In this document: in pieces, positions 8,107-16,518 of the stretch
Numbering within the stretch: the stretch's first letter is position 1
How the letters are laid out: every line of letters begins with the position of its first letter
DNA from: Bradyrhizobium sp. CB1717
GTDB lineage: Bacteria; Pseudomonadota; Alphaproteobacteria; Rhizobiales; Xanthobacteraceae
Reading direction: 5' to 3'
Assembly: GCF_029714325.1 (NCBI RefSeq)
Contig: NZ_CP121666.1
Coordinates: 5,704,001 to 5,768,000 of the forward strand
Length of the DNA: 64,000 nucleotides
Translations under genes and position numbers: made by a program
The notes under the pieces: generated by a model
What the model saw: the letters and a program-made list of their open reading frames with translations, nothing else
Database searches by the model: none
Told to the model about the DNA's origin: nothing

Positions 8107-8901
8107 ATGACCAATGACAAAAGCGACAAAACCTTCCATCCGAACCGTCGGGGCTTTCTCGGCGTTGCCGCTGCCGCGGGCGCCGCTTCGCTGGCTCCGG
8201 GTGTCCTGATAGGAACCGCGGCGACAACCACGGCGCTCGCGGAAGTATCCGAACCCGCCTCCTCCCAATCCGTGGATGCTTCCGCGAGTACTGTCGCTGC
8301 CAAGTTGCCGTCGCCAGTGCCCGGCTATCTGCCATTCGGCCCGGACGAAGCCGGCTTCGTCGAGGTGATGGTGAACGTGATGTGTCCTGCGGATACGCTG
8401 ACACCCGGCGGCGTCGATTGCGGTCTTGCAGCCTACATCGACCGACAACTGGCAGGCGGTTTCGGTAAGGGCGCGCGCCTCTATATGCGCGGCCCCTGGC
8501 GAGAGGGTAAGCCTGAACTGGGCTATCAATTGCCACTCACACCCGAGCAGTTTTTCAAGGCGGGCCTCGCTGCCGCGGATGCGGCCTGCCAGAAACTCAA
8601 TGGCAAGGCCTTTAGTGAATTAGATGAGAGTGGTGCCGACCGATTTCTCCATGAAATTGCCAACGGCAAGGTGACAGACGAGCGCGTCCAGCTCGCCTCG
8701 TGGTTCAACGAACTCGTCTATCCGCTATTTGAACAAGCTTGTTTCGCCGATCCCGTTTACGGCGGCAATGTCGGCAAGGTTTTTTGGAAGGCGATCGGCT
8801 ATCCAGGTCTCCCCGCGGTTCATTCCCAGGACATGGTCGATTTCCGTGGCAAGCCCTTCCCGGGTGCCGCCGATCCGAAATCCATCGCCGACTTCGCCTA
8901 A
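8107..8901 (+). CDS. Gluconate 2-dehydrogenase subunit 3 family protein, Tat-exported
   Basis: This 264-residue protein belongs to the small-subunit family of periplasmic flavin dehydrogenases (gluconate, sorbitol and related). A twin-arginine signal is present (NRRGFLGVAAAAGAASLAPG, residues 13-32), expected to carry the folded complex, including the flavoprotein partner, to the periplasm. The mature part contains FGPDEAGFVEVMVNVMCPADTL, GGVDCGLAAYIDRQLAG and LTPEQFFKAGLAA, all typical of the family. It begins a three-gene operon: the GMC flavoprotein starts 11 bases after its stop, followed by a cytochrome c. The small subunit has no known catalytic residues and acts as chaperone and export escort. 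The sugar or alcohol substrate is not determined by sequence. Confidence 0.9.
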   Translation: MTNDKSDKTFHPNRRGFLGVAAAAGAASLAPGVLIGTAATTTALAEVSEPASSQSVDASASTVAAKLPSPVPGYLPFGPDEAGFVEVMVNVMCPADTLTPGGVDCGLAAYIDRQLAGGFGKGARLYMRGPWREGKPELGYQLPLTPEQFFKAGLAAADAACQKLNGKAFSELDESGADRFLHEIANGKVTDERVQLASWFNELVYPLFEQACFADPVYGGNVGKVFWKAIGYPGLPAVHSQDMVDFRGKPFPGAADPKSIADFA

Positions 8902-8912
8902 GGGAAACAATC

Positions 8913-10673
8913 ATGCCTACACGCTTGAAACATCGCACCGTCGTTTTCGTTGGCGGAGGATTCACGGCGGCGCTGGCTGCTCGCCAGTTGACGGCCAAGG
9001 GCGTCGATGTCGTCGTCCTTGAACGGGGAATCGACCGCACCCACACCGCCGCAACAAGCTTGCCGTCGCAGCGCGACGAGCTGCGCTGGGACGTGCATGG
9101 TGACCTCTTTCAGGATTGGTCAGTCCAGACCTACACGCTTCGCCATAATGGCGGCGAAACGGCGCTGCCGATACGACGTCTCCAGGCGTTCAAACCCGGC
9201 GAAGGAATGGGCGGTGCGGCCAATCACTGGAACGGGCAGACCTGGCGCTGGAGCGAGTCTGACCCTGTTTTGCGTACCCACCTTGAGAACCGTTATGGAA
9301 AGAAGGCCATTCCAGCTGAAATGGCGATCCAGGATTGGGGCGTCACCTATGCAGAGATGGAGCCCTATCATGATCAGTTCGAAAAGCTGTTCGGCATTGC
9401 CGGCAAGGCAGGAAATCTGCGTGGCAAGGTGCAGGAGGGCGGAAATCCGTTCGAGGCACCACGGCAGAACGAGTTTCCGCAAAACGCTCTGCCTATCACC
9501 GAAGCGGGCGTGATCTTCAGCGAGGCAACCAAGAAGCTAGGCTACAACCCTTTTCCCATGCCGGCGGCGAATTCGCCGGAGGCCTACACCAATCCCGATG
9601 GTATGCAGCTTGGTCAGTGCCAGTTCTGCGGCCATTGCGAGCGCTTCATCTGCGAAGCCAATGCCAAGGCTAGCCCCGAAGTTCTGCTCTATCCGATGCT
9701 GAGAAAGCGCAAGAGCTTCGACTTGCGTCTGCAAACGCATGTTCTCGATATTCTTTATGATCGTAAGGCACAACGCGTGAGAGGCGTTCGCTACATCGAT
9801 CGCGTAACCGGCGAGGAGTACGAACAGCCGGCCGACGTCGTCGTACTTTCTTCCTTCACGATGTCGAATACCAAGTTTCTGCTGATGGCGGGGATTGGGA
9901 CGCCTTACAATCCCAAGACTGGTCACGGGCTGGTCGGCAAGAGTTTCTGCCACCAGACGATGTTCGGCACGCGTGTCTTCTTCAAGGACCGCTGGATCAA
10001 CCCGTTCCTGGCGTCCGGTGCGTCACAGACCGTGATCGACGAGTTCAACGGGGACAATTTCGACCACAGCGGTCTTGGCTTCTTCGGAGGCGGCTACATC
10101 TACGCCAACGTGACGAACGGACGGCCGATTACGAGCCGGGCTGTGCCGCCCGGCACGCCGAAATGGGGCGCGGAGTGGAAAAAAGCCAACGCCGATTGGT
10201 ACGCCCATAATTTCAGCATAACTGCCCATGGCAGCTGGTATCCGCATCGGGAGAATTATGTCGACCTCGACCCGACCTATGTCGACGCCTACGGGCAACC
10301 GCTCTTGCGGATGACGTTCGACGTTCGCGAGAACGAGCGCGAGATGTCGGTATATCTGTCGAAAAAGATCGACGAGATCGCCAAAGCGACCGGTGCCGAC
10401 ATCGCACCGCCGACAGCCCCCCGCAAGGGGCCGTACGATAGTCGCGTGTATCAGACCACCCACGTCACTGGTGGCACGATTATGGGAAGCGATCCTGCGA
10501 CGAGCGTCGTCTCCCCTCACCTGCAGCACTGGGATGCGCAAAACCTGTTTGTCGTCGGTGCATCCGTCTACCCCTTTAATGCAGGCTACAACCCGACAGG
10601 CCCGCTAGGGGCTCTCGCGCTTCGACTCGGCGACGACCTCAACGATTATGTGGCGCGGCCGCGCCACCTCTGA
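8913..10673 (+). CDS. GMC-family flavoprotein dehydrogenase (gluconate/sorbitol dehydrogenase type)
   Basis: This is the catalytic FAD subunit of the periplasmic dehydrogenase, 586 residues from ATG 8913 (AAGGGAAAC upstream). The dinucleotide-binding segment near residue 10 reads VVFVGGGFTAALAARQL. A cysteine-rich stretch with spacing C-x2-C-x2-C-x4-C (QCQFCGHCERFIC) lies near residue 235. The catalytic histidine is expected in TTHVTGGTIMG and the paired Asn/His region in FNAGYNPTGPLGALALR near the C-terminus. It has no signal of its own and should travel to the periplasm with the Tat-exported small subunit. It passes electrons to the cytochrome c encoded next. The cysteine cluster resembles positions that hold an iron-sulfur cluster in FAD glucose dehydrogenase, but metal binding here is inference. 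Confidence 0.92.
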   Translation: MPTRLKHRTVVFVGGGFTAALAARQLTAKGVDVVVLERGIDRTHTAATSLPSQRDELRWDVHGDLFQDWSVQTYTLRHNGGETALPIRRLQAFKPGEGMGGAANHWNGQTWRWSESDPVLRTHLENRYGKKAIPAEMAIQDWGVTYAEMEPYHDQFEKLFGIAGKAGNLRGKVQEGGNPFEAPRQNEFPQNALPITEAGVIFSEATKKLGYNPFPMPAANSPEAYTNPDGMQLGQCQFCGHCERFICEANAKASPEVLLYPMLRKRKSFDLRLQTHVLDILYDRKAQRVRGVRYIDRVTGEEYEQPADVVVLSSFTMSNTKFLLMAGIGTPYNPKTGHGLVGKSFCHQTMFGTRVFFKDRWINPFLASGASQTVIDEFNGDNFDHSGLGFFGGGYIYANVTNGRPITSRAVPPGTPKWGAEWKKANADWYAHNFSITAHGSWYPHRENYVDLDPTYVDAYGQPLLRMTFDVRENEREMSVYLSKKIDEIAKATGADIAPPTAPRKGPYDSRVYQTTHVTGGTIMGSDPATSVVSPHLQHWDAQNLFVVGASVYPFNAGYNPTGPLGALALRLGDDLNDYVARPRHL

Positions 10674-10698
10674 TCCCGACCTAAAAAGGACGTTCCCT

Positions 10699-11076
10699 AT
10701 GAAAAGCGCGGGAAAGATTGGCGCGTTTATCGCGGTGCTCGTACTTGCGGGACCAACCGCGAATCGCGGCTACGCACAGGACGCCGAGCACGGAAAAACC
10801 ATCTTCAAAGCTTGCGCAGCTTGCCATGCGACAGATCATGCCAGTCGCGCCGGGCCGGGCCTGGGGGGAATCAACGGCAGGAAGGCGGGTACGGTTCCCG
10901 GCTTCAGCTATAGTAGCGCGATGAAGAAGTCCGACATTGTCTGGGATACGAAGATCCTCGATGCGTATCTGGAATCGCCACAGCAAGTGGTTCCCGGAAA
11001 CAGGATGCCCTACGCAGGGCTGAAGAACCCGACGGACCGGACGGACCTCGTTGCCTATCTCGCTACGTTGAAGTAA
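10699..11076 (+). CDS. Monohaem class I cytochrome c
   Basis: The 125-residue product has a signal peptide (about residues 1-26, ending ANRGYAQ), a single haem-attachment motif CAACH at 39-43, and the distal methionine in PGNRMPYAG. This is the class I (mitochondrial-type) fold, located in the periplasm. It follows the GMC flavoprotein by 25 bases and is the likely electron acceptor of that enzyme. Classic gluconate and sorbitol dehydrogenases use a membrane-bound triple-haem cytochrome of over 400 residues instead. Here the acceptor is small and soluble. ATG 10699 is chosen because AAAAAGGA precedes it and the signal peptide begins there. Confidence 0.93.
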   Translation: MKSAGKIGAFIAVLVLAGPTANRGYAQDAEHGKTIFKACAACHATDHASRAGPGLGGINGRKAGTVPGFSYSSAMKKSDIVWDTKILDAYLESPQQVVPGNRMPYAGLKNPTDRTDLVAYLATLK

Positions 11077-11270
11077 CGGCTCGTTGAGCGAGGCGTCAGC
11101 GAGACGCCATGCATTCGCACGCAAAACATCGATGCCGCCGACCAATGTGTGCAGGCGTCGGAATTGCGTGATGCTCTGTCTGAAATGCTCACCGCCATGC
11201 GTTACGAGTGTGGCCGCCTGTGTGCTTCGAGCGCAGCGGCGGTTACGCCATGCGTTTCCCTGTCCAGACC

Positions 11271-11593
11271 GACGGGGCGCACGCGCACAGCACTTTTAGA
11301 CAACGATACCCCGCGCTTATCGAATGCATGATCAAACGGAATTTCTAATTTCGCCGGCTGCGTCCGATCCTGAGGCCACCGGGTCGGCCGGACACGCGGC
11401 CGCCTCGACATCGCATGAAGCCATTGCGTCGAGCCACCGTGCCGCGCGCGGGCAACAAAGGAGCCCCCCATGAAATCACCTAGGACCGTCGACCCAGTTG
11501 TTGCGGTCTCCCTGGTCGCGGCCACCGTGGCGGCGCACGCGTAGATGAGCGAAGCGGTTTCAGCCGGTCCGACCGCGAACGTAGTGGACGCTG
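11271..11593 (+). repeat. P460-leader repeat, copy 2
   Basis: This segment is a longer, better-preserved relative of the cytochrome P460 leader at 29.5 kb. Similarity runs from GACGGGGCGCACGCG through the dyad CGATA-N9-TATCG (11304-11322), TTTCGCCGGCTGCGTCCGATC, a ribosome site (CAAAGGAG), a start codon and about 40 codons. It breaks off near GTAGTGGACGCTGA. It lies between the cytochrome c gene and the nitroreductase gene, about 190 bases before the latter. It may supply that gene's promoter. Bases 11077-11270 before it hold no recognisable gene. Confidence 0.8.
11470..11593 (+). pseudogene. Cytochrome P460 relic, first about 40 codons
   Basis: An ATG at 11470 with a strong ribosome site opens 24 codons that match the signal peptide of the P460 protein at 29.7 kb (VVAVSLVAATVAAHA against AVAISLVAGTVAALA). 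It ends in TAG at 11542, exactly where the intact gene has CAG (Gln). Beyond the stop, the codons still resemble the intact gene (SAGPTANVVDA against PAGPTAKVVDA), then similarity ends. The haem motif is absent. Copy 1 has the same TAG, so the two broken copies share an ancestor. Confidence 0.75.
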
Positions 11594-11785
11594 ATGTGTC
11601 ACTGGTCAAGCCGCCGACCGACACCAGTTCTGGAAGCGAGGTCACACTGTTCTGCCTTCGCTTTCGGAAACTACCCATGGCTCCCGGCACTAGATGTCGA
11701 ACGGACCCATCGCCGCAGCATTTTCAACAGAGAAAGCGAAAGCACTCTCGTACCTCAACCTATCCCCTCACCCATAGGAATCACC

Positions 11786-12421
11786 ATGACTGACGGAATC
11801 ACCATGACCAACGGCGTCATCGAATGCATCCTGAGCCGCAGCGCCACGAAGTACTTCGATCCTGCCGCCACCTTGAGCGACGAACAAATCCGCGAGCTGG
11901 TGAGAATCGGTACCACCGCGCCGACGTCCTTCCACTTGCAGAACTGGCGCTTCATCGCCGTACGCACGCCTGAAGCAAAGGCTCGGTTGCGTCCGCTCGC
12001 TTGGGATCAGCCCGCGATCACCGAAGCAGCCGTTACCTTCATCGTCTGCGGCCAGTTGGCCGATTCCAGCGTAGTACCAGAGCGTCTGGCACCGCTGGTG
12101 GAAGCGGGCATTATGCCGGCAAAGATGGTGCCGGAATGGGAAATCCCCGCACGCGATCTGTACATGGAATACCCGCAGCGCCAGCGCGACGAGGCAGTAC
12201 GCACCGGCACGTTCGGCGCGGCGGCGATGATCTATGCGGCCCGCTCACTGGGCTTGGGTTCGACGCCGATGATCGGTTTCGACGCCGAAGCGGTGCACCG
12301 CGAGTTCGGACTGGCCGAGGACGAAGTACCGGTCATGCTGTTGTCCGTGGGGCCGGAGCGTCCGGGAAACTGGGCGCAGAAGCCGCGCCGTCCGGTCGCC
12401 GACGTGCTGGATCTCGTTTGA
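11786..12421 (+). CDS. Nitroreductase-family FMN oxidoreductase
   Basis: The 211-residue product is an NAD(P)H:FMN nitroreductase-family protein. FMN-binding parts are RSATKYFD near the N-terminus, APTSFHLQNWRF, and FGAAAMIYAARSLGLGSTPM with GFD in the second half. Typical reactions are two-electron reductions of nitro groups or quinones; the real substrate is unknown. Start: ATG 11786 is preceded by ATAGGAATCACC. An 18-base tandem duplication repeats GGAATCACCATGAC, creating a second in-frame start at 11804 with a similar site, so both may be used. It heads a same-strand series of redox genes (AhpD-like, azoreductase). The P460-leader repeat lies upstream. Confidence 0.9.
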   Translation: MTDGITMTNGVIECILSRSATKYFDPAATLSDEQIRELVRIGTTAPTSFHLQNWRFIAVRTPEAKARLRPLAWDQPAITEAAVTFIVCGQLADSSVVPERLAPLVEAGIMPAKMVPEWEIPARDLYMEYPQRQRDEAVRTGTFGAAAMIYAARSLGLGSTPMIGFDAEAVHREFGLAEDEVPVMLLSVGPERPGNWAQKPRRPVADVLDLV

Positions 12422-12456
12422 GTATTAGTAAAGCCCACAACTTACGGAAGACTACG

Positions 12457-13002
12457 ATGCCAAGAAGTGCAGCTCTAAAGCCGGAACAGGTGCCGGCCGA
12501 TTCAAAACCGACCCTCGACACGATCACCAAGAACATCGGGTTTACCCCAAATATGCTGGCGACCTTCGCGCATAGCCCGATCGCGTTCAACGCGTGGGCC
12601 GCCCTGCTCGGCTCCTTGAGCAAGGCGCTGGACGTGAAGACGCGTGACAGCATCGGCCTTGCTGTCTCCGAAGTGAATGGCTGCAACTATTGCCTGACAG
12701 TTCACAGCTTTACGGCCGACCATATGGCCAAGCTGCCGGCCGATGAAATCATTCTCGCTCGGAAGGGCCATGCAAGCGACCCGAAGCGAGACGCCGCCGT
12801 CCAGTTTGCGCGCAAAGTCATCGAGACCCGCGGCAAGGTCAGTGACGCCGATCTGAAAGCCGTGCGCAATGCGGGCTACACGGATGCGAACGTCATGGAG
12901 ATCGTCGCGCTGGTGGCTATGTACTCCCTGACGAATTTCTTCAACAACGTGTTCGATCCCGAGAAGGACTTTCCTGCCGTTGCGCCGGCCGGCTCGATCT
13001 GA
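12457..13002 (+). CDS. AhpD-like / carboxymuconolactone decarboxylase-family protein
   Basis: This 181-residue protein belongs to the alkylhydroperoxidase AhpD / CMD family, an all-helical fold. The redox motif is EVNGCNYCLTVHSF, with the CxxC pair and the following histidine spaced as in AhpD. The C-terminal helices (NVMEIVALVAMYSLTNFFNNV) match the 'peroxidase-related enzyme' branch. It may act as a thiol peroxidase. Start ATG 12457 has GGAAG upstream and lies 35 bases after the nitroreductase stop, so the genes are probably in one transcript. No signal peptide is present. Confidence 0.9.
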   Translation: MPRSAALKPEQVPADSKPTLDTITKNIGFTPNMLATFAHSPIAFNAWAALLGSLSKALDVKTRDSIGLAVSEVNGCNYCLTVHSFTADHMAKLPADEIILARKGHASDPKRDAAVQFARKVIETRGKVSDADLKAVRNAGYTDANVMEIVALVAMYSLTNFFNNVFDPEKDFPAVAPAGSI

Positions 13003-13046
13003 GCTTTGTCCCCTCGCAATTTGTCGAAGCCATTGGGATCGATCGC

Positions 13047-13760
13047 ATGCACATTCTCCATATTGATAGCAGTCCGCGTCGAGAATCGCATAGCCGTGAG
13101 CTTTCGGCCGCGATCGCCGAAAAGCTTCTCGAGGTTGCGCCCGGGGCGAGCATTACCCGGCGTGATTTAGGGTTCGAACCCTTGCCCCACACCGTGGCTA
13201 ACTATGCCGCCGCGTTGGCGTCGCCCGCCACGTTAGCCGCCCCGCCGAAGGGTTCTCTGGATATTTCCGAAGCGCTTATCCGGGAAGTCGAAGCGGCCGA
13301 TGTTGTTGTCATCGGAACGCCCATGCACAACTTCGCTATTCCCTCGGTCCTCAAAGCGTGGATCGATCAAATCTTGCGCGTCGGTCGCACGATGATGTCG
13401 ACGCCCGCCGGAAAGGTGGGAATGCTCCGGGATCGTCCGGTGTTCATCGGCGTCGCCTCTGGCGGCGTCTTTACCGGCGACCGAGCCAACCAGCCGGACT
13501 TCCTCACGCCATATCTGTCGCTGGCACTTAGTTCCATTGGGCTGAAGACCCAGCAATTTATCCCTCTAGAGGCCACCGCGTTCCTCGACCGAGAGCAAGC
13601 TCCATTGGCGAGGGAGAAAGCGCTTGCCGCTCTCGATCTGACTGTCATGGGACAGCTTCGAGGCGTCGATGGCTGCCCTGCAGTGCCCTCAGGCACCGGT
13701 AAACCGCATCGCGAGGCACACCCCCATGCTCCGGAGAGCGTCGTACCAGGAGCTCACTAA
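13047..13760 (+). CDS. azoR: FMN-dependent NADH:quinone oxidoreductase / azoreductase
   Basis: The product is an AzoR-type flavodoxin-fold enzyme that reduces quinones and azo bonds with NADH and FMN. Seen: the phosphate-binding loop HIDSSPRRESHSRELS at residues 5-20, VVVIGTPMHNFAIPSVLKAW, and DQILRVGRTM, all close to E. coli AzoR. The protein is 237 residues. The usual family length is about 200, and the last 30 or so residues (rich in Pro, His and Gly) are extra and unlikely to be structured. It starts 44 bases after the AhpD-like gene and completes the nitroreductase-AhpD-azoreductase series, which looks like detoxification of electrophilic or quinone-like compounds. Confidence 0.9.
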   Translation: MHILHIDSSPRRESHSRELSAAIAEKLLEVAPGASITRRDLGFEPLPHTVANYAAALASPATLAAPPKGSLDISEALIREVEAADVVVIGTPMHNFAIPSVLKAWIDQILRVGRTMMSTPAGKVGMLRDRPVFIGVASGGVFTGDRANQPDFLTPYLSLALSSIGLKTQQFIPLEATAFLDREQAPLAREKALAALDLTVMGQLRGVDGCPAVPSGTGKPHREAHPHAPESVVPGAH

Positions 13761-13832
13761 GGGCGCCGCAAGCGCTAGGCACGCCCGCATCATAATCCTC
13801 CGGCCTCCGCCGGACCATGAACACGAGGTCTT

Positions 13833-14330
13833 TTGATGATTTTACCTATCGGAACGAGAGTAACAGCCGCCGATGGCGTGACGCTTCCCAAAATCGGCGA
13901 CAGGATCACCGACAAATCAGCACCGCCCGATGACGGTGCCGTCCGCGAGTGGATCGGACCAAAGTCGTTCGGGTATTGGACCGAGCTGCGGAACTGGATC
14001 GTCGAATTCTACCCTGGAGTTTTCGCGCCGGACTGGCTCTACGGTGGCAGAAACCGCGGTTGGTCCTTGCGCTACAAGAAGACCAGGGCGTTCTGCACCT
14101 TGGTGCCGGAATATCGGCTGTTTTCGACCGTGGTGGTCATGGGTGGAGCTGAACGAGAGAAGTTTGAGGAGCGGCGTTATGTCTGGCGTCCGCACTTGGT
14201 CAAGCTCTATGACGAAGCCAAAACATACATCGACGGAAAATGGCTGACAGTTGCCATCTCATCGGCGGATGATCTGCACGATGTGGCGGAGCTTCTCACT
14301 TTGAAGCGCCCGCCACCGTCGCGCGGTTGA
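13833..14330 (+). CDS. DUF3788 family protein
   Basis: The 165-residue protein matches the DUF3788 pattern: an N-terminal beta region, then WTELRNWIVEFYPGVFAPDWLYGG, GWSLRYKKTRAFCTLVPE and a charged C-terminal part with a helical AKTYIDGKWL. No enzymatic function is established for the family. GAGGTC precedes the ATG, with two adjacent ATGs at 13833 and 13836. It stands alone between the azoreductase gene and an EAL-domain relic. Confidence 0.75.
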   Translation: MMILPIGTRVTAADGVTLPKIGDRITDKSAPPDDGAVREWIGPKSFGYWTELRNWIVEFYPGVFAPDWLYGGRNRGWSLRYKKTRAFCTLVPEYRLFSTVVVMGGAEREKFEERRYVWRPHLVKLYDEAKTYIDGKWLTVAISSADDLHDVAELLTLKRPPPSRG

Positions 14331-14360
14331 AGTTCGCAAAAATGCTGGGTTCGCCGCGCG

Positions 14361-14489
14361 ATGGCTCCGAGGAACGCGATCAGCGGTCTAGCCGACATCA
14401 CACAGGAATTCGACATCAAGGTCGTCGCGGAAGGCGTCGAGCCGATAAACAGTTGCGTGAGAGATCGAAAAGACCTTCCGCGCCTGTAA
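14361..14489 (+). pseudogene. EAL-domain (c-di-GMP phosphodiesterase) fragment
   Basis: A 42-codon frame reads NAISGLADITQEFDIKVVAEGVEP. This corresponds to the late EAL-domain motif in which relatives have a Leu-Ala repeat followed by VVAEGVET. No other EAL motif (the EAL signature, NDFG, KID) is found around it. It is a short relic of a cyclic-di-GMP phosphodiesterase gene, joined directly to the leader of the oxidoreductase at 14529. Confidence 0.65.
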
Positions 14490-14528
14490 TTTACCCCGAA
14501 CCAATAAATCTCTGAGGAGACAATTCCC

Positions 14529-15446
14529 ATGAAAGCAATCGTGGTAACGGACCAGGCTGCGGGAACGTCCGGGATGAAGCTGGCGGAGCGGCCCGAGCCG
14601 CAGGCAGCGATAAACGACGTCGTCGTTCAGGTTCATGCGTCGGGATTCACCTCGGGTGAGCTGACGTGGCCCTCGACCTGGACGGATCGCCTCGACCGTG
14701 ACCGAACACCGTCGATCCCTGGGCAGGAGCTGGCCGGAGTGGTCACCGCTTTCGGCTACGGCACGACGGGGCTGTCGGTCGGACAGCGGGTGTTCGGCCT
14801 CTCGGACTCATATCGCGGCGGCACCTTGGCGGAATATGTGGCCATCGAGGCACGCAACCTCGCGCCACTGCCGAGCGACGTCGACTTCACGGTGGGCGCC
14901 AGCGTGGCGATGCCGGGCCTGACCGCATGGCAAGGGCTGTTCCAGCATGGCCATCTTCAGGCGGGGCAGAGCGTCCTCGTACACGGCGCGGCCGGCGCAG
15001 TCGGTTCGATGGTGACGCAGCTCGCACGAGAGGCCGGCGCTTACGTCATCGGCACCGGACGCGCCCCCGACCGTCAGAAGGCGCTCGACTTCGGCGCGCA
15101 GGAGTTCGTCGACCTTGACAACAACGTCCTTGAAGACGTCGGCGGAGTCGATCTGGTGTTCGATGTCATCGGCGGCGACATCCAGAAACGGTCCGCAGGC
15201 TTGATTCGAGCCGGAGGAACACTGGTGACCATCGCCGGGCCAACCGAGGCGCGGCCGGCCGATGGCCTGACGATCGACTTTGTTCTCGTGTCCGATCGGG
15301 CCCAACTGAGTGAGATCGTCCAGCGGGTGCGGGACGGACGACTGCGGACGAACATCGGCAACATCGCGACCCTCGACGATGCCGTCGCCGCTTTCAATCC
15401 GACCAAGCGGATCAGCGGGAAGACGATCATCCGCGTTCGTCCGTGA
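14529..15446 (+). CDS. Zinc-independent quinone oxidoreductase-like protein, tandem copy 1
   Basis: This 305-residue medium-chain dehydrogenase belongs to the NADPH:quinone oxidoreductase branch. The N-terminal GroES-like domain (about 1-120) carries no catalytic-zinc cysteines. The Rossmann domain has [18 protein letters not shown] at about 148-165 for NADP binding, and the FDVIGGD strand later. Relatives reduce quinones or the double bond of unsaturated carbonyls. CTGAGGAGAC precedes the ATG. A second, closely similar gene follows after 65 bases. Counting by eye, about 48 of 305 residues differ, so the pair arose by tandem duplication. Confidence 0.92.
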   Translation: MKAIVVTDQAAGTSGMKLAERPEPQAAINDVVVQVHASGFTSGELTWPSTWTDRLDRDRTPSIPGQELAGVVTAFGYGTTGLSVGQRVFGLSDSYRGGTLAEYVAIEARNLAPLPSDVDFTVGASVAMPGLTAWQGLFQHGHLQAGQSVLVHGAAGAVGSMVTQLAREAGAYVIGTGRAPDRQKALDFGAQEFVDLDNNVLEDVGGVDLVFDVIGGDIQKRSAGLIRAGGTLVTIAGPTEARPADGLTIDFVLVSDRAQLSEIVQRVRDGRLRTNIGNIATLDDAVAAFNPTKRISGKTIIRVRP

Positions 15447-15511
15447 GGCGACATGCGCCTGTCACTGCGACACTTCCACCAAAGAGACAAATGACCGAGG
15501 AGACAATTCAC

Positions 15512-16429
15512 ATGAAGGCGATCGTTGTAACGGACCAGGCTGCGGGAACGGCCGGGATGAAGCTGGCGGAGCGGCCCGAGCCGCAGGCAGCGATAAACGA
15601 CGTCGTCGTTCAGATTCATGCGTCGGGGTTCGTCCCGACTGAGCTGACGTGGCCCCCGACCTGGACCGATCGCCGCGACCGTGACCGAACACCGTCGATC
15701 CCCGGCCACGAGCTGGCCGGAGTGGTTACCTCTCTCGGCTACGGCACGACGGGATTGTCGGTAGGTCAGCGGGTGTTCGGCCTCGCCGACTGGTATCGCG
15801 ACGGCTCCCTGGCGGAGTATGTAGCCATCGAGGCACGCAACCTCGCGCCGCTGCCGGGCGACGTCGACTTCACGGTGGCCGCGAGCCTGCCGATCTCAGG
15901 CCTAACCGCGTGGCAGGGACTGTTCGAGCACGGCCGTCTCCGGGCGGGGCAGAGCGTCCTCGCGCACGGCGCGGCCGGCGCAGTCGGGTCGATGGTGACG
16001 CAACTCGCACGAGAGGCCGGCGCCCACGTCATCGGCACCGGACGCGCCGCCGACCGTCAGAAGGCGCTCGACTTCGGCGCGAAAGAGTTCGTCGACCTCG
16101 AGAACGACGCCCTGGAAGACGTCGGCAGAGTCGATCTGGTGTTTGATGTCATCGGCGGCGACATCCAGAAGCGGTCCGCAGGCCTGATTCGAGCCGGAGG
16201 AACGCTGGTGTCCATCGTCGGTCCGACCGAGGCGCGGCCCGCCGACGGCCTGGCGGTCGACTTCGTTGTCGAGTCCGATCGCGCCCAACTGAGTGAGATC
16301 GTCCGGCGGGTGCGGGACGGACGACTGCGGACGAACATCGGCATCGTCTCGACCCTCGACGAGGCTGTCGCCACCTTCAACGCGACCGAGCGACGCAACG
16401 GGAAGACAGTCATCCGCGTTCGTCCGTGA
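15512..16429 (+). CDS. Zinc-independent quinone oxidoreductase-like protein, tandem copy 2
   Basis: The second copy of the tandem pair is also 305 residues long, counted from ATG 15512, which has the same GAGGAGACAATTC leader as copy 1. Domain layout and the [22 protein letters not shown] loop are as in copy 1. Substitutions cluster at residues 41-49, 92-99 and 123-129, around the expected substrate cleft. Most of the Rossmann half is unchanged. That pattern fits divergence in substrate preference, though no data here prove it. An in-frame ATG 23 codons upstream exists but has no homology or ribosome site. Confidence 0.92.
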   Translation: MKAIVVTDQAAGTAGMKLAERPEPQAAINDVVVQIHASGFVPTELTWPPTWTDRRDRDRTPSIPGHELAGVVTSLGYGTTGLSVGQRVFGLADWYRDGSLAEYVAIEARNLAPLPGDVDFTVAASLPISGLTAWQGLFEHGRLRAGQSVLAHGAAGAVGSMVTQLAREAGAHVIGTGRAADRQKALDFGAKEFVDLENDALEDVGRVDLVFDVIGGDIQKRSAGLIRAGGTLVSIVGPTEARPADGLAVDFVVESDRAQLSEIVRRVRDGRLRTNIGIVSTLDEAVATFNATERRNGKTVIRVRP

Positions 16430-16518
16430 GCGACACGCGTCCATCGATGCACGCGGCCGGCCGGCGCTGTCCAGTCGGCGGGCGGCATCCTATCAATCGC
16501 TGCTACCAAGAGGCAGTC

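Noticed and set aside
13160..13190. GGTTCGAA-like string resembling a tRNA T-loop
   Set aside because: It is inside the azoreductase coding region and no cloverleaf can be drawn around it. No tRNA was found in the window.
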